Origin: Vitis vinifera
Lineage: Eukaryota > Streptophyta > Magnoliopsida > Vitales > Vitaceae
DNA: 64,000 nucleotides
Assembly: GCF_030704535.1 (NCBI RefSeq)
Contig: NC_081815.1
Location: 3,544,501 to 3,608,500, forward strand
Direction of reading: 5' to 3'
Shown: in pieces, positions 48,101 through 60,095 of the stretch
Position numbering within the stretch: position 1 is the stretch's first letter
Layout: every line of letters starts with the position of its first letter
The notes under the pieces: generated by a model
What the model saw: only the letters and a program-made list of their open reading frames with translations
The model's database searches: none
Told to the model about the DNA's origin: nothing
Position numbers and translations under genes: made by a program

Positions 48101-50307
48101 GCTTGATGAATAGCTCATTTATAGTTTCCTTATGCACAACTAGCCAACACCACTTGTATAGGCTTTGTTCAATAGATTGATAAATATAAGTAATATGAAA
48201 AATGAAAAAAACAGAAAAATGCTTCCGTGCAACAGATTGATTAAGGAACATGCATCACAATTATAATTTCAGTGGTTTAAGAGTTATTATGCACTACCAG
48301 CCAAAACCACTTTCTTAGGTTAGTGATGTCCAAACAACCGCTGAATTAAGCCATGGTCCATGATGATTTTGGCACTCAAAGACAATACCACTAGAGCATA
48401 GAGGAAAAAAAACATCTCAGGTCTCAACTCCATATTTTCGTACTCTATTTCATTATTCTTATTTTTTTTTACTTTAACACTAATAATAGGTTAACTATCA
48501 AAATCAGAACAATTTGAAACTTATTATACTAACCAAGATGAAATTCACTATTTAGTGTCTTGATATTTCCAATGCCCAACATCACAAACTGGTAATGAAC
48601 GCTTAAATTATCTCATTTTAGTTTGTGGTTCCAAAAGGGGGAGCAATTTCAATACAATATACAAAGGCATGACCAACCTTTATCCCAAAATAAGGAGCTG
48701 CTGCACGTTCCAGCAAGAAAAACACCGGTGCCCCAAAGGATGATGCAACAGGATATAGCTGAAGAAAACCAATGTCAAAAATAATTCACCAATGAAACAA
48801 AAAACGAAGTCCAAAAAAGAAGAAAGAAAAAAAAAAACTTGAGCTCCAAAAAGTTTCAACAATATAATATGCAATCGGAAGTAAACAGATCCAAACTAAG
48901 CAAACCAAAGCATTTGATAACACAAATCCACTCACTGAAGGAAAGATGAGAACCAATAAATCATTTTAGTGATCTGAAGTAGTACCTCCTTCCGTATACC
49001 TGGAATCAGTTCTTCCCCTAAGCATTTAACTACATCTCCAACTGCTCTAGTCCTTTCATTGGGTGTCCTCAGTACTGGGTGTAGCATTATATGGGAGTTA
49101 TCTTGGGTGAAAATAAACACATTAGAAAATCTCTTTAAGTGATCATCAAAAAAACTGCACCAAGTCAAAATGCATTCATTAATACAAACATACTGTTCAA
49201 GTTTTTCTAGACCTAAATTCAACAACAATAAATAAAAGAGGCCCATTAGCGAGTGCAGGTCATTTTTTATGAATTTAGGAGAGGTTCAAAAACTGGTAAT
49301 GGACCTAAATTCAGCATTTTTCAATAAAGTGGTTGTGCAAAATGTCAAGCTGCAGTTGCTCACTTCACTTGACAACCCAAAAGTTACCAATGCACCTAGT
49401 AATGGCCGCTCTTTCAGCTGTGCAAATTGTGTTGGAACTTAAACTACAAGTTATCAATCAAGTCATTAACTCATTAAGTATTACATAAGTAAGATAATTG
49501 ATGGTGATGTTACCCTTTATGAATATAGCCAACGGTTTGGTCCTCAATGACAAATGGAAGGAAGTCAGATTGCTTTTCCTGCACGAAATTTCAATCAAAA
49601 ACTACTGATTTGGTATGGCTAATGAGAAAATGTAGGGAAAATAAAAGTAAGTTATGACATCTCCCAATTCTCATCACAACCAAAAACCCCCACTCAATTG
49701 ATTCCGATACAACTCGAATGCTATTCATACAAGTAATTTCACTTAAGAATTAGCGACTTAGATTCTCTAGAATTACAGATTTAGATGCTCTGTTTGGTCA
49801 CTAAGAAAACGAAGGGAAAATAAATTAAATTTTGAAATCTCGGGATTTTGATCATTTATCCAAAAACCTCCCCCTAATTGATTCTAACACGGATTTACTG
49901 CTTCTCCCATTCTGCTCAGAGACCATAACAATTTAAAACAAAAGTTCAAACTTTAATTTTCTTTTCCTTGCTTTTCTCGGCAACCACACATGTGTTACAC
50001 ATATACATAGAGAGACAGAAAGAGAGTGTGCGAGAGATACTAAGCCACGATTGCAGACTCTGATCTTCTCGAAGAAGCCTTGAAGGTCGGACGAGTGTCG
50101 CGAAGAATACTGGGAGTCGGAGATTCGAACGACGTCGTCCCAAGTGAAACAAGTGGCGGAGACGGAAGGAGAGCCAACCCTAATTGGAGTGGAAGCCAAA
50201 GTGCGTGAGGAAAGGGTGAGTCTAGTTGGAAGAAGAGGAGAGGAGAGAGAAGCAATGGAGCTTCGGACAGAGTGGCAGAGACGCAGTTGATGGTGATTGC
50301 AAGCCAT
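45132..50307 (-). CDS. NUDT20/24-type Nudix hydrolase, copy B
   Basis: The nine exons mirror copy A: 50307-50041, 49578-49514, 49154-48986, 48758-48678, 47501-47376, 46710-46631, 46327-46212, 46012-45892 and 45201-45132. Exon lengths equal those of copy A and total 364 residues, uninterrupted. Differences are few: Gln for the third His of the MACNHHH start, Gly for Ser in RVSSP, Tyr for Asp in SQDSS, SYGVHM for AYGIQM, VAGGL for VSGGL, and the ending RRGDCL instead of RSGDCS. VKPTYPGM here keeps the usual Pro that copy A replaced with Thr. The exon 6 donor is GTAAGT, stronger than GTAGGT in copy A. Role and domains are as for copy A. It looks functional and closer to the family consensus at several sites. 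Confidence 0.93.
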
Positions 50308-50379
50308 GGAGCGTCGAGGGAGAGAGTGCGGGAATGGGAGACTCCTTTGGACTGTTATACATTTATGGACGCCCTTCGC

Positions 50380-50391
50380 AACGACGTCGTT
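50380..50391. promoter_or_regulatory. Perfect palindrome AACGACGTCGTT upstream of Nudix copy B
   Basis: Identical to the 12-bp palindrome upstream of copy A and again about 80 bases before the start codon (50307). The 20 bases to its left differ between the copies by substitutions and a deletion, so the palindrome is among the better kept parts of this short region. Confidence 0.5.
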
Positions 50392-50485
50392 GGAGTTTCC
50401 TTCATTCTCCGGAGTGACTTGTGTAAGCCATGCACCTGCCTAATAGGCCACGTGCCCCTTCGCAAAATTTGATCTTCAACTTTTA

Positions 50486-52602
50486 GAAAACAATTAAAAA
50501 AACAGGAAAACAAAAATATAAATAAATAAAAAATTAGGAGGTGCGAAAATAATTTTGAAAATAATTTTTTAAAAACAGTTTTTCTTATTTTTGTTCAATC
50601 AAAATTTATTTAAAAACATAAAATATTTTTAACCTATTTTTAATATTTTAAAAAAATTATATTATTTTTTTATAATCATTCTACATATTTATATAATTAT
50701 TTTTTAAAATACATTTCATAAAATATGTAAAAATAATATAAAACAATTAAAAGATGTTTTTTTTAAACATCTTGTATTCTATTCTTAAAAATGGAAAATA
50801 GAAAACAAGTTTTTGTTGTCAAATGTATTTTTGTGTGTTTTTTTTAATAATAGAAAATTCCCAAATAGTATTAACTATCTTTAAAATTAAAATACTATTG
50901 AAACTTAAATATGAAAAATAGTTGCTTAACTTATTATCTATAAAAGGTAACTATCTACTTATGTGAAATGCAAAAGTTAACAAAATATTTTTTATAATTT
51001 TTAATTGTTATCCAAAATATTTTATAAAAAATAATTGAAATACCAAAATTTTATTTTTAGAAATAATTTATTTTTGCATCAAATCCTCAAAAAAGCTTTT
51101 TTTTTTATTATAGATTTATCAAATATATTTTTTTGAGTTGTGACAGTATTTTCTAAATTAGCTTCCAAACAAAACTTTAATATTTGGCCTCAATCAAACA
51201 AATAACTATTTTTTTACACCTGTATGTACTTTTTTCTGTTTAGTATTTATTTCTATTTCTATGATTATTTAATTAAAATGGTCATTAGAAATTCAATTTT
51301 CCAATCTAACCCTCCATCATTTTTTAACCATATTTTGACAAAAATACTTTCACTTTTTTCTTGTAAAAATAACCGTATCTTTTAAAATCTACATGTAAAT
51401 ATTTGAAATAATTAAAGGTATTTATGTCAAAAATTGGTTAATCTTCAAACAAAACATGACAGAGATTAAATTCACAAATGACAAATATTTCATCTATTTT
51501 AACCAATTAATTCTTATTTTTATTGGTCATCTTCCTTCTTCTTCTTTTTTATCTAATCATCATGTTTGAAAAAACAATCTCTATTAATTGAAAATTGAAA
51601 AAAAAAAAAAAAAAAAAAAGAACTTAGATTGACATTTTTGAGTGTGAAACACGAAAAAATAATCGATGTATCGTTTTCCAATAAAATGTTATATTTGATG
51701 TTTTCAAAATATAGAGATATTATTCTAAGGTTGTGTTTGTTTGGTGGGATAGAATAAAATAAGACATGTATATCCCCATATATATCATATTTTATTTTAT
51801 TGGAATAGTATATTTTAAGATATTATTTCTAATGGTATATGATATCATTTGATATTGTTTTAAATAAATTTGATATCTTAAGGTAGTAAATGCACTTATA
51901 TATGTGATATTATACTATATTTAGGCTGTAAAATTAAAAATTAAAATAAAATTGAATTTATATTATTTTTTAGTGTATGGTATTTGTTTTAAAAAAATTA
52001 TATTGCATTTCAATATTTGTTATTGCAAAAATGAAATTTCTCTTATGTTTAATAATATTAATGATTAAAATATTTAAAATTTATGAATAATTTTTTTTAT
52101 ATTATATCATTCAATTTATAATTTATATAAACACATATAATACATATATTAGCTATGGCAGAACTAGAGACTTTTGCTAGGGGCATATGCAAAAAATATA
52201 TTATATTATAGTCATGGTTCATAAATTGTAAGGTAATTAATGGTATTTTATATTATTATTAAATAATTAAATCATTTTAAATATTAATTATGAAAATGTA
52301 TTAAATTCAAAAATCATGGCACTAGGAACACTTTAAAAAAGATTTAGATTTTTATGTAAAATAAATAAATTATTAAGAATATTTAAAGGAAAATTTCAAA
52401 AAAAAAAAAAGATGGAAAGAAAAATCAATATAAATTTTCAATAATTTTAATCATTTCATAGCAAAATCCTTTAAAATTATTTTAAATAATTAAACAATTT
52501 ATGTCATGGATACTTTAAAAAAAAATAAGTGTGTCATTTAAGGTCTCAATGTTTTATAGCTTGATCTTATTTATTTATAACTTGATCTTATTTATTTATA
52601 CC
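50486..52602. other. AT-rich intergenic region
   Basis: No gene is seen. About 50538-50850 resembles a MITE with AAAACAGTTTTT-type inverted ends. About 51725-51860 (GTTTGTTTGGTGGGATAGAATAAAATAAG...) resembles segments near 59250-59360 and 59660-59810, probably a further short element family. A poly-A run lies at about 51598-51620. Confidence 0.5.
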
Positions 52603-53094
52603 TTAGGTGGCGTTTGTTTTTTTGGCTTAATTCTAAATAGAACTTTTTTTTAACTTAATACTAAATAATGCTTAATAACATTAAGCATTAAGTTGTTTGT
52701 TTTTTTAAAATTTTATTTCTATTAAGTATTAAGCTGTTTGTTTTTTTATATGCTGAAAACCAATATCTTAATATTTTAATGTATTAAAAAAATATAATTT
52801 AACTTATTTCTAAAAAGTTCAAAATAATAAAATTGTTATAATAAATAATTTATCATTATCATTCTTACAAAAAATAATTAATATATTTATTTTTTATATA
52901 ATTAAAATAAAATATTTAAACTTAATAATATGAAAAATAATGGATTGATAAAACCTAAATCAAATTAAAGAAAAAACATAACAATTCAAGTACATATTTT
53001 CAAATATCCGAAGACATCACATAACAATTCAAGAAATACTTCTAATATCTAAACATTGCATTTCTTACAATGGTAAAAAGCTAAAAATGACAAG

Positions 53095-54499
53095 TTAACT
53101 AAACACTTGAAAGAGTTCATTTGCAATTTGGTTTCGGAACTGTTGCATGAATTCTTGATCAGATGCTGCAAAAAAACTGCTTATAGTGGAGGTTTGATTT
53201 TGATTTGCATTGTCACTTTCCAATTCCACTTCATTGTCATATTCAGAAAATAATCTATCCGCAACTGAGATTTGTCGAAGAAAATTGTGAATGGAGAAGC
53301 ATGTCATGACAATTTTTGTTTGAGTAGTAAACGAATAAGGTGTCATTCTCTTCAATATTGGAAAACGCGCCTTAACAACACCAAAAGCACGTTCAATGAC
53401 ATTTCTTAATCTTGCATGACATTGGTTGAATATCTCCTCTTTTCCTACAGCTTTACCACCACTACGAAAATCACTCAACCAATAGCGCACATTACGATAT
53501 GGTGCCATAAAACCTCGAGTGTGTGTGTATGCTGCATCTACTAAATAATATTTTTCTGAAAAAAAAAAAGGATTGAGTTGATTATTATAATGAATAAATA
53601 TAAATCATATTAAATAAAATGAAAATAAAATATTTACCTGATGGGGGCATTGGAAAATTATGTTGTGGGTTACGGATAGTTTCTGTCAAGACTCTTGAAT
53701 CATGAGCTGTTCCTTCCCATCCAACAACAACAAACCTAAATATCATGTCAAAATCACAAACTGCCATAACATTTTGAAAACATTCTCCTCTCCCACAACC
53801 TCGATAAGGTACTTGTTGATTAGTGGGAATACATGCATGAATAAGAGTTCCATCAATTGCACCAACAGCATCCTACATGGTAATAATTCTTTAAAATATA
53901 AATAATTATTTTTTTGAGAATAATACAAATATGATATAAATAATTAGAAATAAAAAATAATATACCTTAAAAATTTGTCTTAGCCGACGATTGGAGATAC
54001 CATTTGAACTATCATTGAATGATGGAGGAGTAATCATCTCTTTTGAGAAATTCACCATGGCCACTAAAACCTCATGGAAGTATTTGTGAATTGTTTGACT
54101 TGAGTGTTGGAATCTATTCTTAATCAATCGATTCTGAAGATTATGACTAATAGTCATAAGAAACATGGCCATTTTCTCTTCAACATTCAAATGTTTACTG
54201 TCAACAAGCCATCCTTTTTCTCGAAACATGTGACATAGAGAAATAAATCCATGTTTTTCCATCCGCATTAGTTCATAACATGTGCTAGATGAACCATTTA
54301 ACAGCTCTTGAATGAAAAGTGAACCTGTAAATGATGAAGTAGAGACTCGTTCCTTATCAATGGATGAGTCACTTAATAATTTGAGCAACAACACAACCAA
54401 TCTTTTTTTTAAAACTCTTGTCACTTCTAACTTTGTATCTTCATCTTCACTTGATGATGATGAACTTGAACTATTTGAGTGATGTGAAAGATTCTCCAT
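53095..54499 (-). CDS. Harbinger DDE transposase (HARBI1/ALP1-like nuclease), apparently intact
   Basis: Three exons in transcript order: 54499-53966, 53872-53638 and 53555-53095, joined by GT-AG introns, give 409 residues without interruption. It belongs to the DDE_4 family of PIF/Harbinger transposases, which cut and paste the element. The acidic triad is visible: Asp in AIDGTLIHA, Asp in GTAHDSRVL and Glu in NVIERAFGVVK. The N-terminal part has a Ser-rich stretch and the region before the catalytic core (LMRMEKHGFISLCHMFREKG, VEEKMAMFLMTISHN). I chose the ATG at 54499; an upstream in-frame ATG at 54544 would add 15 hydrophobic residues that look out of place. Plant Harbinger transposases need a second Myb-like protein, and here that ORF is broken. 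Confidence 0.9.
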
Positions 54500-54751
54500 A
54501 AGAATATCTATTATAAAAAAACAATAGTTATGAAATAAAAGCATAACAATATAATCAAATAGTTATAACAATGTATGAGTAATAAATATCCAAAACAAAT
54601 ATCCATAAAATGTAGAGAAAAAGTCTTATAATTGGAAAAGTTTAAATGTATCAAATATCCAAAACAAACAAACCAAATGTACCAAATTAAAATCATCATA
54701 TAAGTCATATACCCTATGTATTCCACAAATCTAAAACAAATATTTAAAAAG

Positions 54752-55245
54752 TTATTTTCGCAAGCTTTGAATCCATCCCATTCGCTCTTCGTCACTTTCC
54801 ATCTCCATCCACACCTCTCTGTACTCTTTCTTCTTGCAAAATGCATTAATTGCTACATAGTATAATGGATCCTCATAAGTCAAGAGCCTCTTCAAAATCT
54901 TCATGCATTCTTTGACTGAGGGTCCTTCAAAATTCTCCAACACATTCACTATTCTATTCATTTCTTCTTGAGTTTGCTCTTTCTTTCCTTTCTTCTATTT
55001 TTTCTTAGAACCTTCTGCTTCATCATTAGTATTTCTTGGCAAATCCTCATCTTCTTCTAAACTAATTGAAGTTTCGCTAGGCATAGATGTAGAATGTGTT
55101 GATGATTCCTCAGCCCTAGAAGCTATCACTCCTCCAGAGCTCCAATTTTTAGACCCAGTAGCTAACACTCCTCCAAACAATGCCTCTAATTCTTCCACAT
55201 TTGCTAATGGTTTAAAACGGAATTGTTTAGCTTCTGGATATTTCT
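54752..55245 (-). pseudogene. Harbinger ORF2 (Myb/SANT-like protein), 5' part missing and nonsense-broken
   Basis: The minus strand reads YPEAKQFRFKPLANVEELEALFGG from about 55245, then an acidic Ser/Thr linker. A TAG stop at about 54995-54997 lies inside a Lys-rich run (GSKKK-stop-KKGKK). The same frame goes on to MNRIVNVLENF and a C-terminal segment ending GWIQSLRK at 54752. This is the C-terminal two-thirds of the Myb/SANT-like proteins encoded beside Harbinger transposases. The N-terminal SANT domain is not found upstream, where the captured gene fragment begins. A single base change could have made the stop. Confidence 0.75.
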
Positions 55246-55710
55246 ATTTTACAAGATAAACAACAAGATAAAACTACTATCATAAGTGAAGCAAAGTCAT
55301 TGGTTCAGCATGCACAACAAATAATAGATATGACTAAACAGCTGAACAGTAGGAACAAGCTTTGAGTCCTTTGTGCCATCTGTTTGGAGTCATGGGTCCT
55401 CAACCATTCCATTCTGGTTGAAACTGTAAAGTTAAGACCTCAATTTTGGATTTATCTATTTAATTTTGAGCTATACCCATGCCTAACAATGATAGTAGTT
55501 TCAAAGAAATGTATTTGATCTAAGACCTTACCCTGTTCAAGACTGTAAAAAAGACCTTAACCTGTTTACATAGTCAAGCTGTGACTAGTAATTTATATAA
55601 ATTAATGACTCATAGGATAACCTGGTTGAATATTCTGTACATAGTAGTTCTTCTTCCCTATAAGATAAAAATCCAACTCAATCTATATCTTCCCTATAAG
55701 ATATAAACAA

Positions 55711-56276
55711 CCCATGAAGTTGTTTATATCAATTTCAGGGTCCAAGTTCAGAGATCCCAGCATATGTGATGTTGCCTATAAGGACCCCATCAAGGTCAGA
55801 TCAGTCCACTTCATTGGAGCCAAGGACTGGTTGAGATTGCCTTCTGAGGACCTCGCCACTGCCTTTGACAACCCTCTTATCATAAGGCACCCTCAAGGCC
55901 ACACCATCCCCAGATTAGGTGAGTCTTTCCTCATTCCCAAACCCTAAGGAAGTTTTCAAGTGTTTAAAGCAATGATTATAACTTTGGCTACCTATTTCAT
56001 TGTTGCGTGTGACAAGCAGATGAGGCAGCAACTGAGCAATTAAGAAGCTGTAGCACGGAAATCCTCCTCCATCAAAGCAATAACCCTTCAGTTAACAAAC
56101 ATAATTTGGAGAATGGAGAAGTGAAAGCAGATGAGGCACAGATGGAGAATGGAGAAGTGAAAGCAGAGGAGCACAAGGGTAAGGTAGAAAAAGCATGTAA
56201 GACCCAAAAACCAGAGGGTGTAATTGAGAAAAAGATGGAGAATGGAGCTGGGGGGTTAGAGGCAACACAAGCCTGA
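55711..56276 (+). pseudogene. Captured 3' fragment of an FSH-type serine hydrolase gene
   Basis: The plus strand encodes KLFISISGSKFRDPSICDVA, then GAKDWLRLPSEDLATAF and HPQGHTIPRL, up to a GTGAGT donor after 55918. It resumes after CAG at 56020 as DEAATEQLRSC and runs to TGA at 56274-56276. These are the last two exons of plant FSH-domain alpha/beta hydrolases. The Asp (AKDW) and His (GHTIP) of the triad are present but the Ser nucleophile and all upstream exons are absent. The intron is kept, so DNA rather than RNA was copied. The tail has a 36-bp direct repeat (MENGEVKA units at about 56108 and 56144). Sequence to about 56600 reads like its 3' UTR. The opposite direction to the transposase genes suggests an insertion into or capture by the element. 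Confidence 0.78.
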
Positions 56277-56599
56277 AGCAATCAGGTGGGGATATAGATA
56301 AAGGTAGTCCTCCACTCAGGACCATGCTTTCAAAGAAATTTTGGAGTGTGAGGGAAATAATGTTTGCCTATTCTTATCATAGTTTTCCTATGTAGAACAC
56401 CTTGGGTGCTGAAGGAAAATTAGTGCTCCCCCTGGATTAACTTTGGTTTTTCTTCTTTTGATTTGTAATATGTTTCACCTCTATTTATGGGACTCATCAT
56501 CGTTTTGCCCCTACCATGTCTGTGGAATGATCTTAAGCTCTTCTATTCTGAAGTTTTTCCTTCCTCAAAAGACATTTTATCTGAAAAAAAACGCAGACA

Positions 56600-58687
56600 A
56601 ATAAAATTATCTCAACCCTATGATCCTTGCACCTAAGCAATAAACAAGGCAGGTGACATGCTTTACACCCTTCTTTTACTAGAAGCTCCTGGATTTCTTC
56701 CCCTTCCAGTAACCAGGGGCAGAAAATGGTCAAGAAAAATGACGTAGGTAGAATCACTATAGCAATTGGGTTCTGAAAAAAAGTTTGGGGAACATTAGAG
56801 AGAGTAATGTCTGCAGGATTACAATTCCCACAGCTTCAATCAGGTTGAAGACTAACCTAGTACTGCCCAGAGGGTCTCTTTAAGCGAGTGACATGAGCTA
56901 AAGTAATGTTGCACCAGTCCAGGTTGGTGTAGAAGTCTGTTTCTATTTAAACGAGTTCATACAGCAATGGAGCTGAGTTGATTCAGGTGCGGTAAACTAG
57001 AGTAAGAAGGATTACAAGGGATGTATACATCCAGAACCAGATCGACAAATCAGGTTCACAGTGGGATGCCAGTGCCGCTTAAAAAGTTTTGTAATCTTGT
57101 GTTAAAGGGCTCGTACCCAATTTTCTATTTAACACTATATTAAACAAACACACATCTGATGTTTGCTCTTTCTACTTGGAAGGCTTTCTACCTGAAGGCT
57201 ACAAACAAAACTAATGGCAGAAAAAAGTTCCCACGCTAGGTTGAATTCGAGGCATACCCATCACTGCTCAAACTGTGTTTGTTCCACTTAAAGACATCTC
57301 TCCCAAGTCGACTCAAAACTTAGGCCATCTAGGAAAAAAGACATTAGAGTTTCAAGGGAAAATTCACTTTCATAAATTTTTTTCATTGTAACTAGGCACT
57401 CAAACGGTTGCAATTAGTTCAATTTTTTATCGTTCACTTGTAAATTTGTGAATAGGCCCTAGAATAACTAGCATGATTATAATCATTAGAAGAAATATTG
57501 TATTGCATAATAAGATTTGGTAAATAATACCTCTAAATATATATCACCAATAGACATAATATTTTGAATCTTCAAACACAAAGAAATATATCATATTAGC
57601 ACAAAATTAGTAACCCTCTATGATTCTCACTCAGCAAACAGATGGAATAGAAACCATACCCATAAACAAGGCAGCTTATAACCCTGTTCGTTAAACCCAT
57701 CTAACAAAATCCAAGAAACATTCCATAGATTATATATGAAAATATAGGCACATGCTATAAGAGTCTACAGTCTCACTACAGCCAGATCATTAGAGAGTTT
57801 AAAAGGATGGATACCCATGGACCAAAGCCAAAAATTCAGAAGTCGATCACAAGGACAGGATGCATAAACAGAACCCAAGTAAAATTCAGCAAACAAAGCA
57901 TCCACATACCAATCAGAGAAATGGTGTAAGAGAGTTTGAACAACTAATTCAAAAGGGTTGCAAAAGATAGAAATTAAACTCCCAACCACCCATTGAATAC
58001 TCCTGATTTGGTCTTGTTGAGACAAAAAAACCCAAATACCCGATACCCACATTCTTTGTAATCTCAAACAAAATCAATAGCCTATAAATCTTTTCTTAAA
58101 AATGAACTCAAACAAAAGAAACACCCACACAGCTCCTCTAACAGAGCCTAGAAATCCTAAAATTATCTTAGGACCTGCAACACGTGAACTCAAAAACCCT
58201 AAACAGAGCACTTGCATATGTGAACCAGAATAGAGAATGAGAGTTTTAAAGAGAGAAGCACTAGGAAATGAGACTCGACTGCTCTATTAAAATCCGAAAA
58301 TCCAAAATAAATTTGGGTTGAGGGTTACCTTCAATCAGATCAACAATGTCGATTGAAAGTGAAGCGTCTCCAACTGTGTAGTCTCGGATGCAGAGCGATG
58401 GAGGAGGAGAATGAAGAAATTACCGCTCTGGGGATGAGGTGAGGCCCTGAGGGTTGAGGATGCCAGTTGCAGAAAGCTTTGAGGGGATGGGTGGGCTAAG
58501 GTCGAGCGTCGGGCGTCGGGCGTCGGGCTTTGAGAGGTTTCAAGAAAAAGCTAAATATTTTGGCTTTTTTTATTTAGCCAAAAATTTTAAAAATTTAGTA
58601 ATAAGTCATTAAAAATTAAAAAAATAAACAACCTAAATTCTAAAAAGAAATTGCATTAAGTAAAAAGCCAAAAAAACAAACACCACC
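56600..58687. other. Unassigned right part of the Harbinger element
   Basis: I recognise no gene. The minus-strand open frame at 57765-58067 has no motif. A GC-rich stretch at about 58330-58540, with GTCGGGC repeated three times near 58508-58528, could be the promoter or first untranslated exon of a minus-strand transcript; a minus-strand GGTAACC donor follows near 58325. Confidence 0.4.
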
Positions 58688-58690
58688 TTA

Positions 58691-59997
58691 GTCTTATTTT
58701 TTATACTTACATCCAAAAGCATAAATTAAGATTAAGATTAAAATTTTCATAGATGCCATATTAATACCTTGATTTTTTTCACTTTTTCAAATAACTAAAT
58801 TTAAGATAGTTGAAAGTAATTTTTTTTTTTTAAACTTATGTTTCAATGTTTCATACAATAAATCAGTAAAACATTAATAGCTTAATGGTTAGATTTTGAT
58901 GGACTAATATTAATATTATTACTTCCAAGTAAAAATATAAATAGTTAATAAGAACTAAATAAATATTATTTTTTATGATTTAGTTAAACCAACATAAAAA
59001 AAAAGTATAAAAAGGAGAAATATTGAATTAACAAGAAAAAGTAAGTATGAATAATATTAAATAAGTTTTTTTATATTTTATTTTAATCTTAATATATTAT
59101 TATTAAGTAATGGTGAAATTTGTGTTTTTGGTAATGTCATTCAGTCGCCATAATTTTTTTTATTTTTAAAATTTAACCAAAAAAAATATTTTTTTGAATA
59201 TGTAGTTACATTTTATGTTGGTTGGACTAATGACAAAAATAACTTATTTTATTTTATTATCAATTAAATATGAAATAAGATATGGTATTATCTCTTATCA
59301 TATCCCATCTCGTGTTATATCAAATCAATCAAATATGATATAAGTAAAATTATTTCATGTATATGCTCACTTTCTTTTTCTATCTATTCGAATAGTGATT
59401 TTTTTAAGGACAAAAATGTATTTCGATGAAATAACCAAACTACCCTTAACAATGAATATACATTCATCTCTCATTAGTGTTTGACATATTAAGCCCGAAC
59501 TTCTACACAATGTTTAGCCTTCCAGACTACAACGTAATGAGGTTTTTTTTTTTTTATTTATTAAATCACATCTAAATTATTCTTAATTATTTTTAACTAT
59601 TTTTACAACAAGTCTTTTTATTTATTTTTAATCAAATTTAACATTAAAAAAAAACTCATATTTGGTTGATTGAATATAGATGAGATAGAATAAGAGAGAA
59701 ATAATATTTTCGAATCTATATTTGGTTGGTAATATGATGCGATAAGTTATATTGTCATTTATTCTATTTTATATTCAATTAAATATAAGATAAAATAAGT
59801 GATATATTTATAGTTTTATTATTTATTTATTTTAAAAACAAAAAAAATAAGTATCCCCTCTATTTAAAAAATGATAATAATTTATTTCAACTCCGATAAT
59901 TAATATATTGTTTTAATATTTTTATTAATATATAAAATTTTTAAAATTAAAAAAAAAAATCTAATTTTGATTTATTCAATCTTTTATGAATAAATAA
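58691..59997. other. AT-rich intergenic region, 5' side of the oxygenase-like gene
   Basis: No gene is seen. Segments near 59250-59360 and 59660-59810 resemble the AT-rich element at about 51725-51860 (ATAGAATAAAATAAG-like, GTTTGGTTGAT-like). Homology with the left duplicated block begins at about 59998. Confidence 0.5.
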
Positions 59998-60095
59998 TTT
60001 CCTTCCATAGTCGTTTGGAATCAATCTCATCGTGGAGAAGTGTTTTGGACTGTACCAGGATTTTGGTCGTTTGAAGCAAACTAAACGGTCAAACA

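Larger units (their letters stand above)
52606..58687 (-). mobile_element. 6.1-kb PIF/Harbinger transposon carrying a host gene fragment
   Basis: The left end is GGTGGCGTTTGTTTTTTTGG at 52606; the reverse complement of the right end is GGTGGTGTTTGTTTTTTTGG at 58687. The flanking TTA duplications are 52603-52605 and 58688-58690. Inside, on the minus strand, are an apparently complete DDE transposase gene (53095-54499) and a broken Myb/SANT-like second ORF (54752-55245). On the plus strand is a two-exon fragment of an FSH-type serine hydrolase gene (55711-56276). The rest (about 56300-58690) has no recognised gene; a GC-rich stretch at about 58330-58540 looks like a promoter or first exon. Termini, target duplication and transposase type all agree. 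Confidence 0.92.

Noticed and set aside
57765-58067. 100-residue minus-strand frame inside the Harbinger element
   Set aside because: No recognised motif and no supporting splice signals; it may be intron or untranslated sequence.
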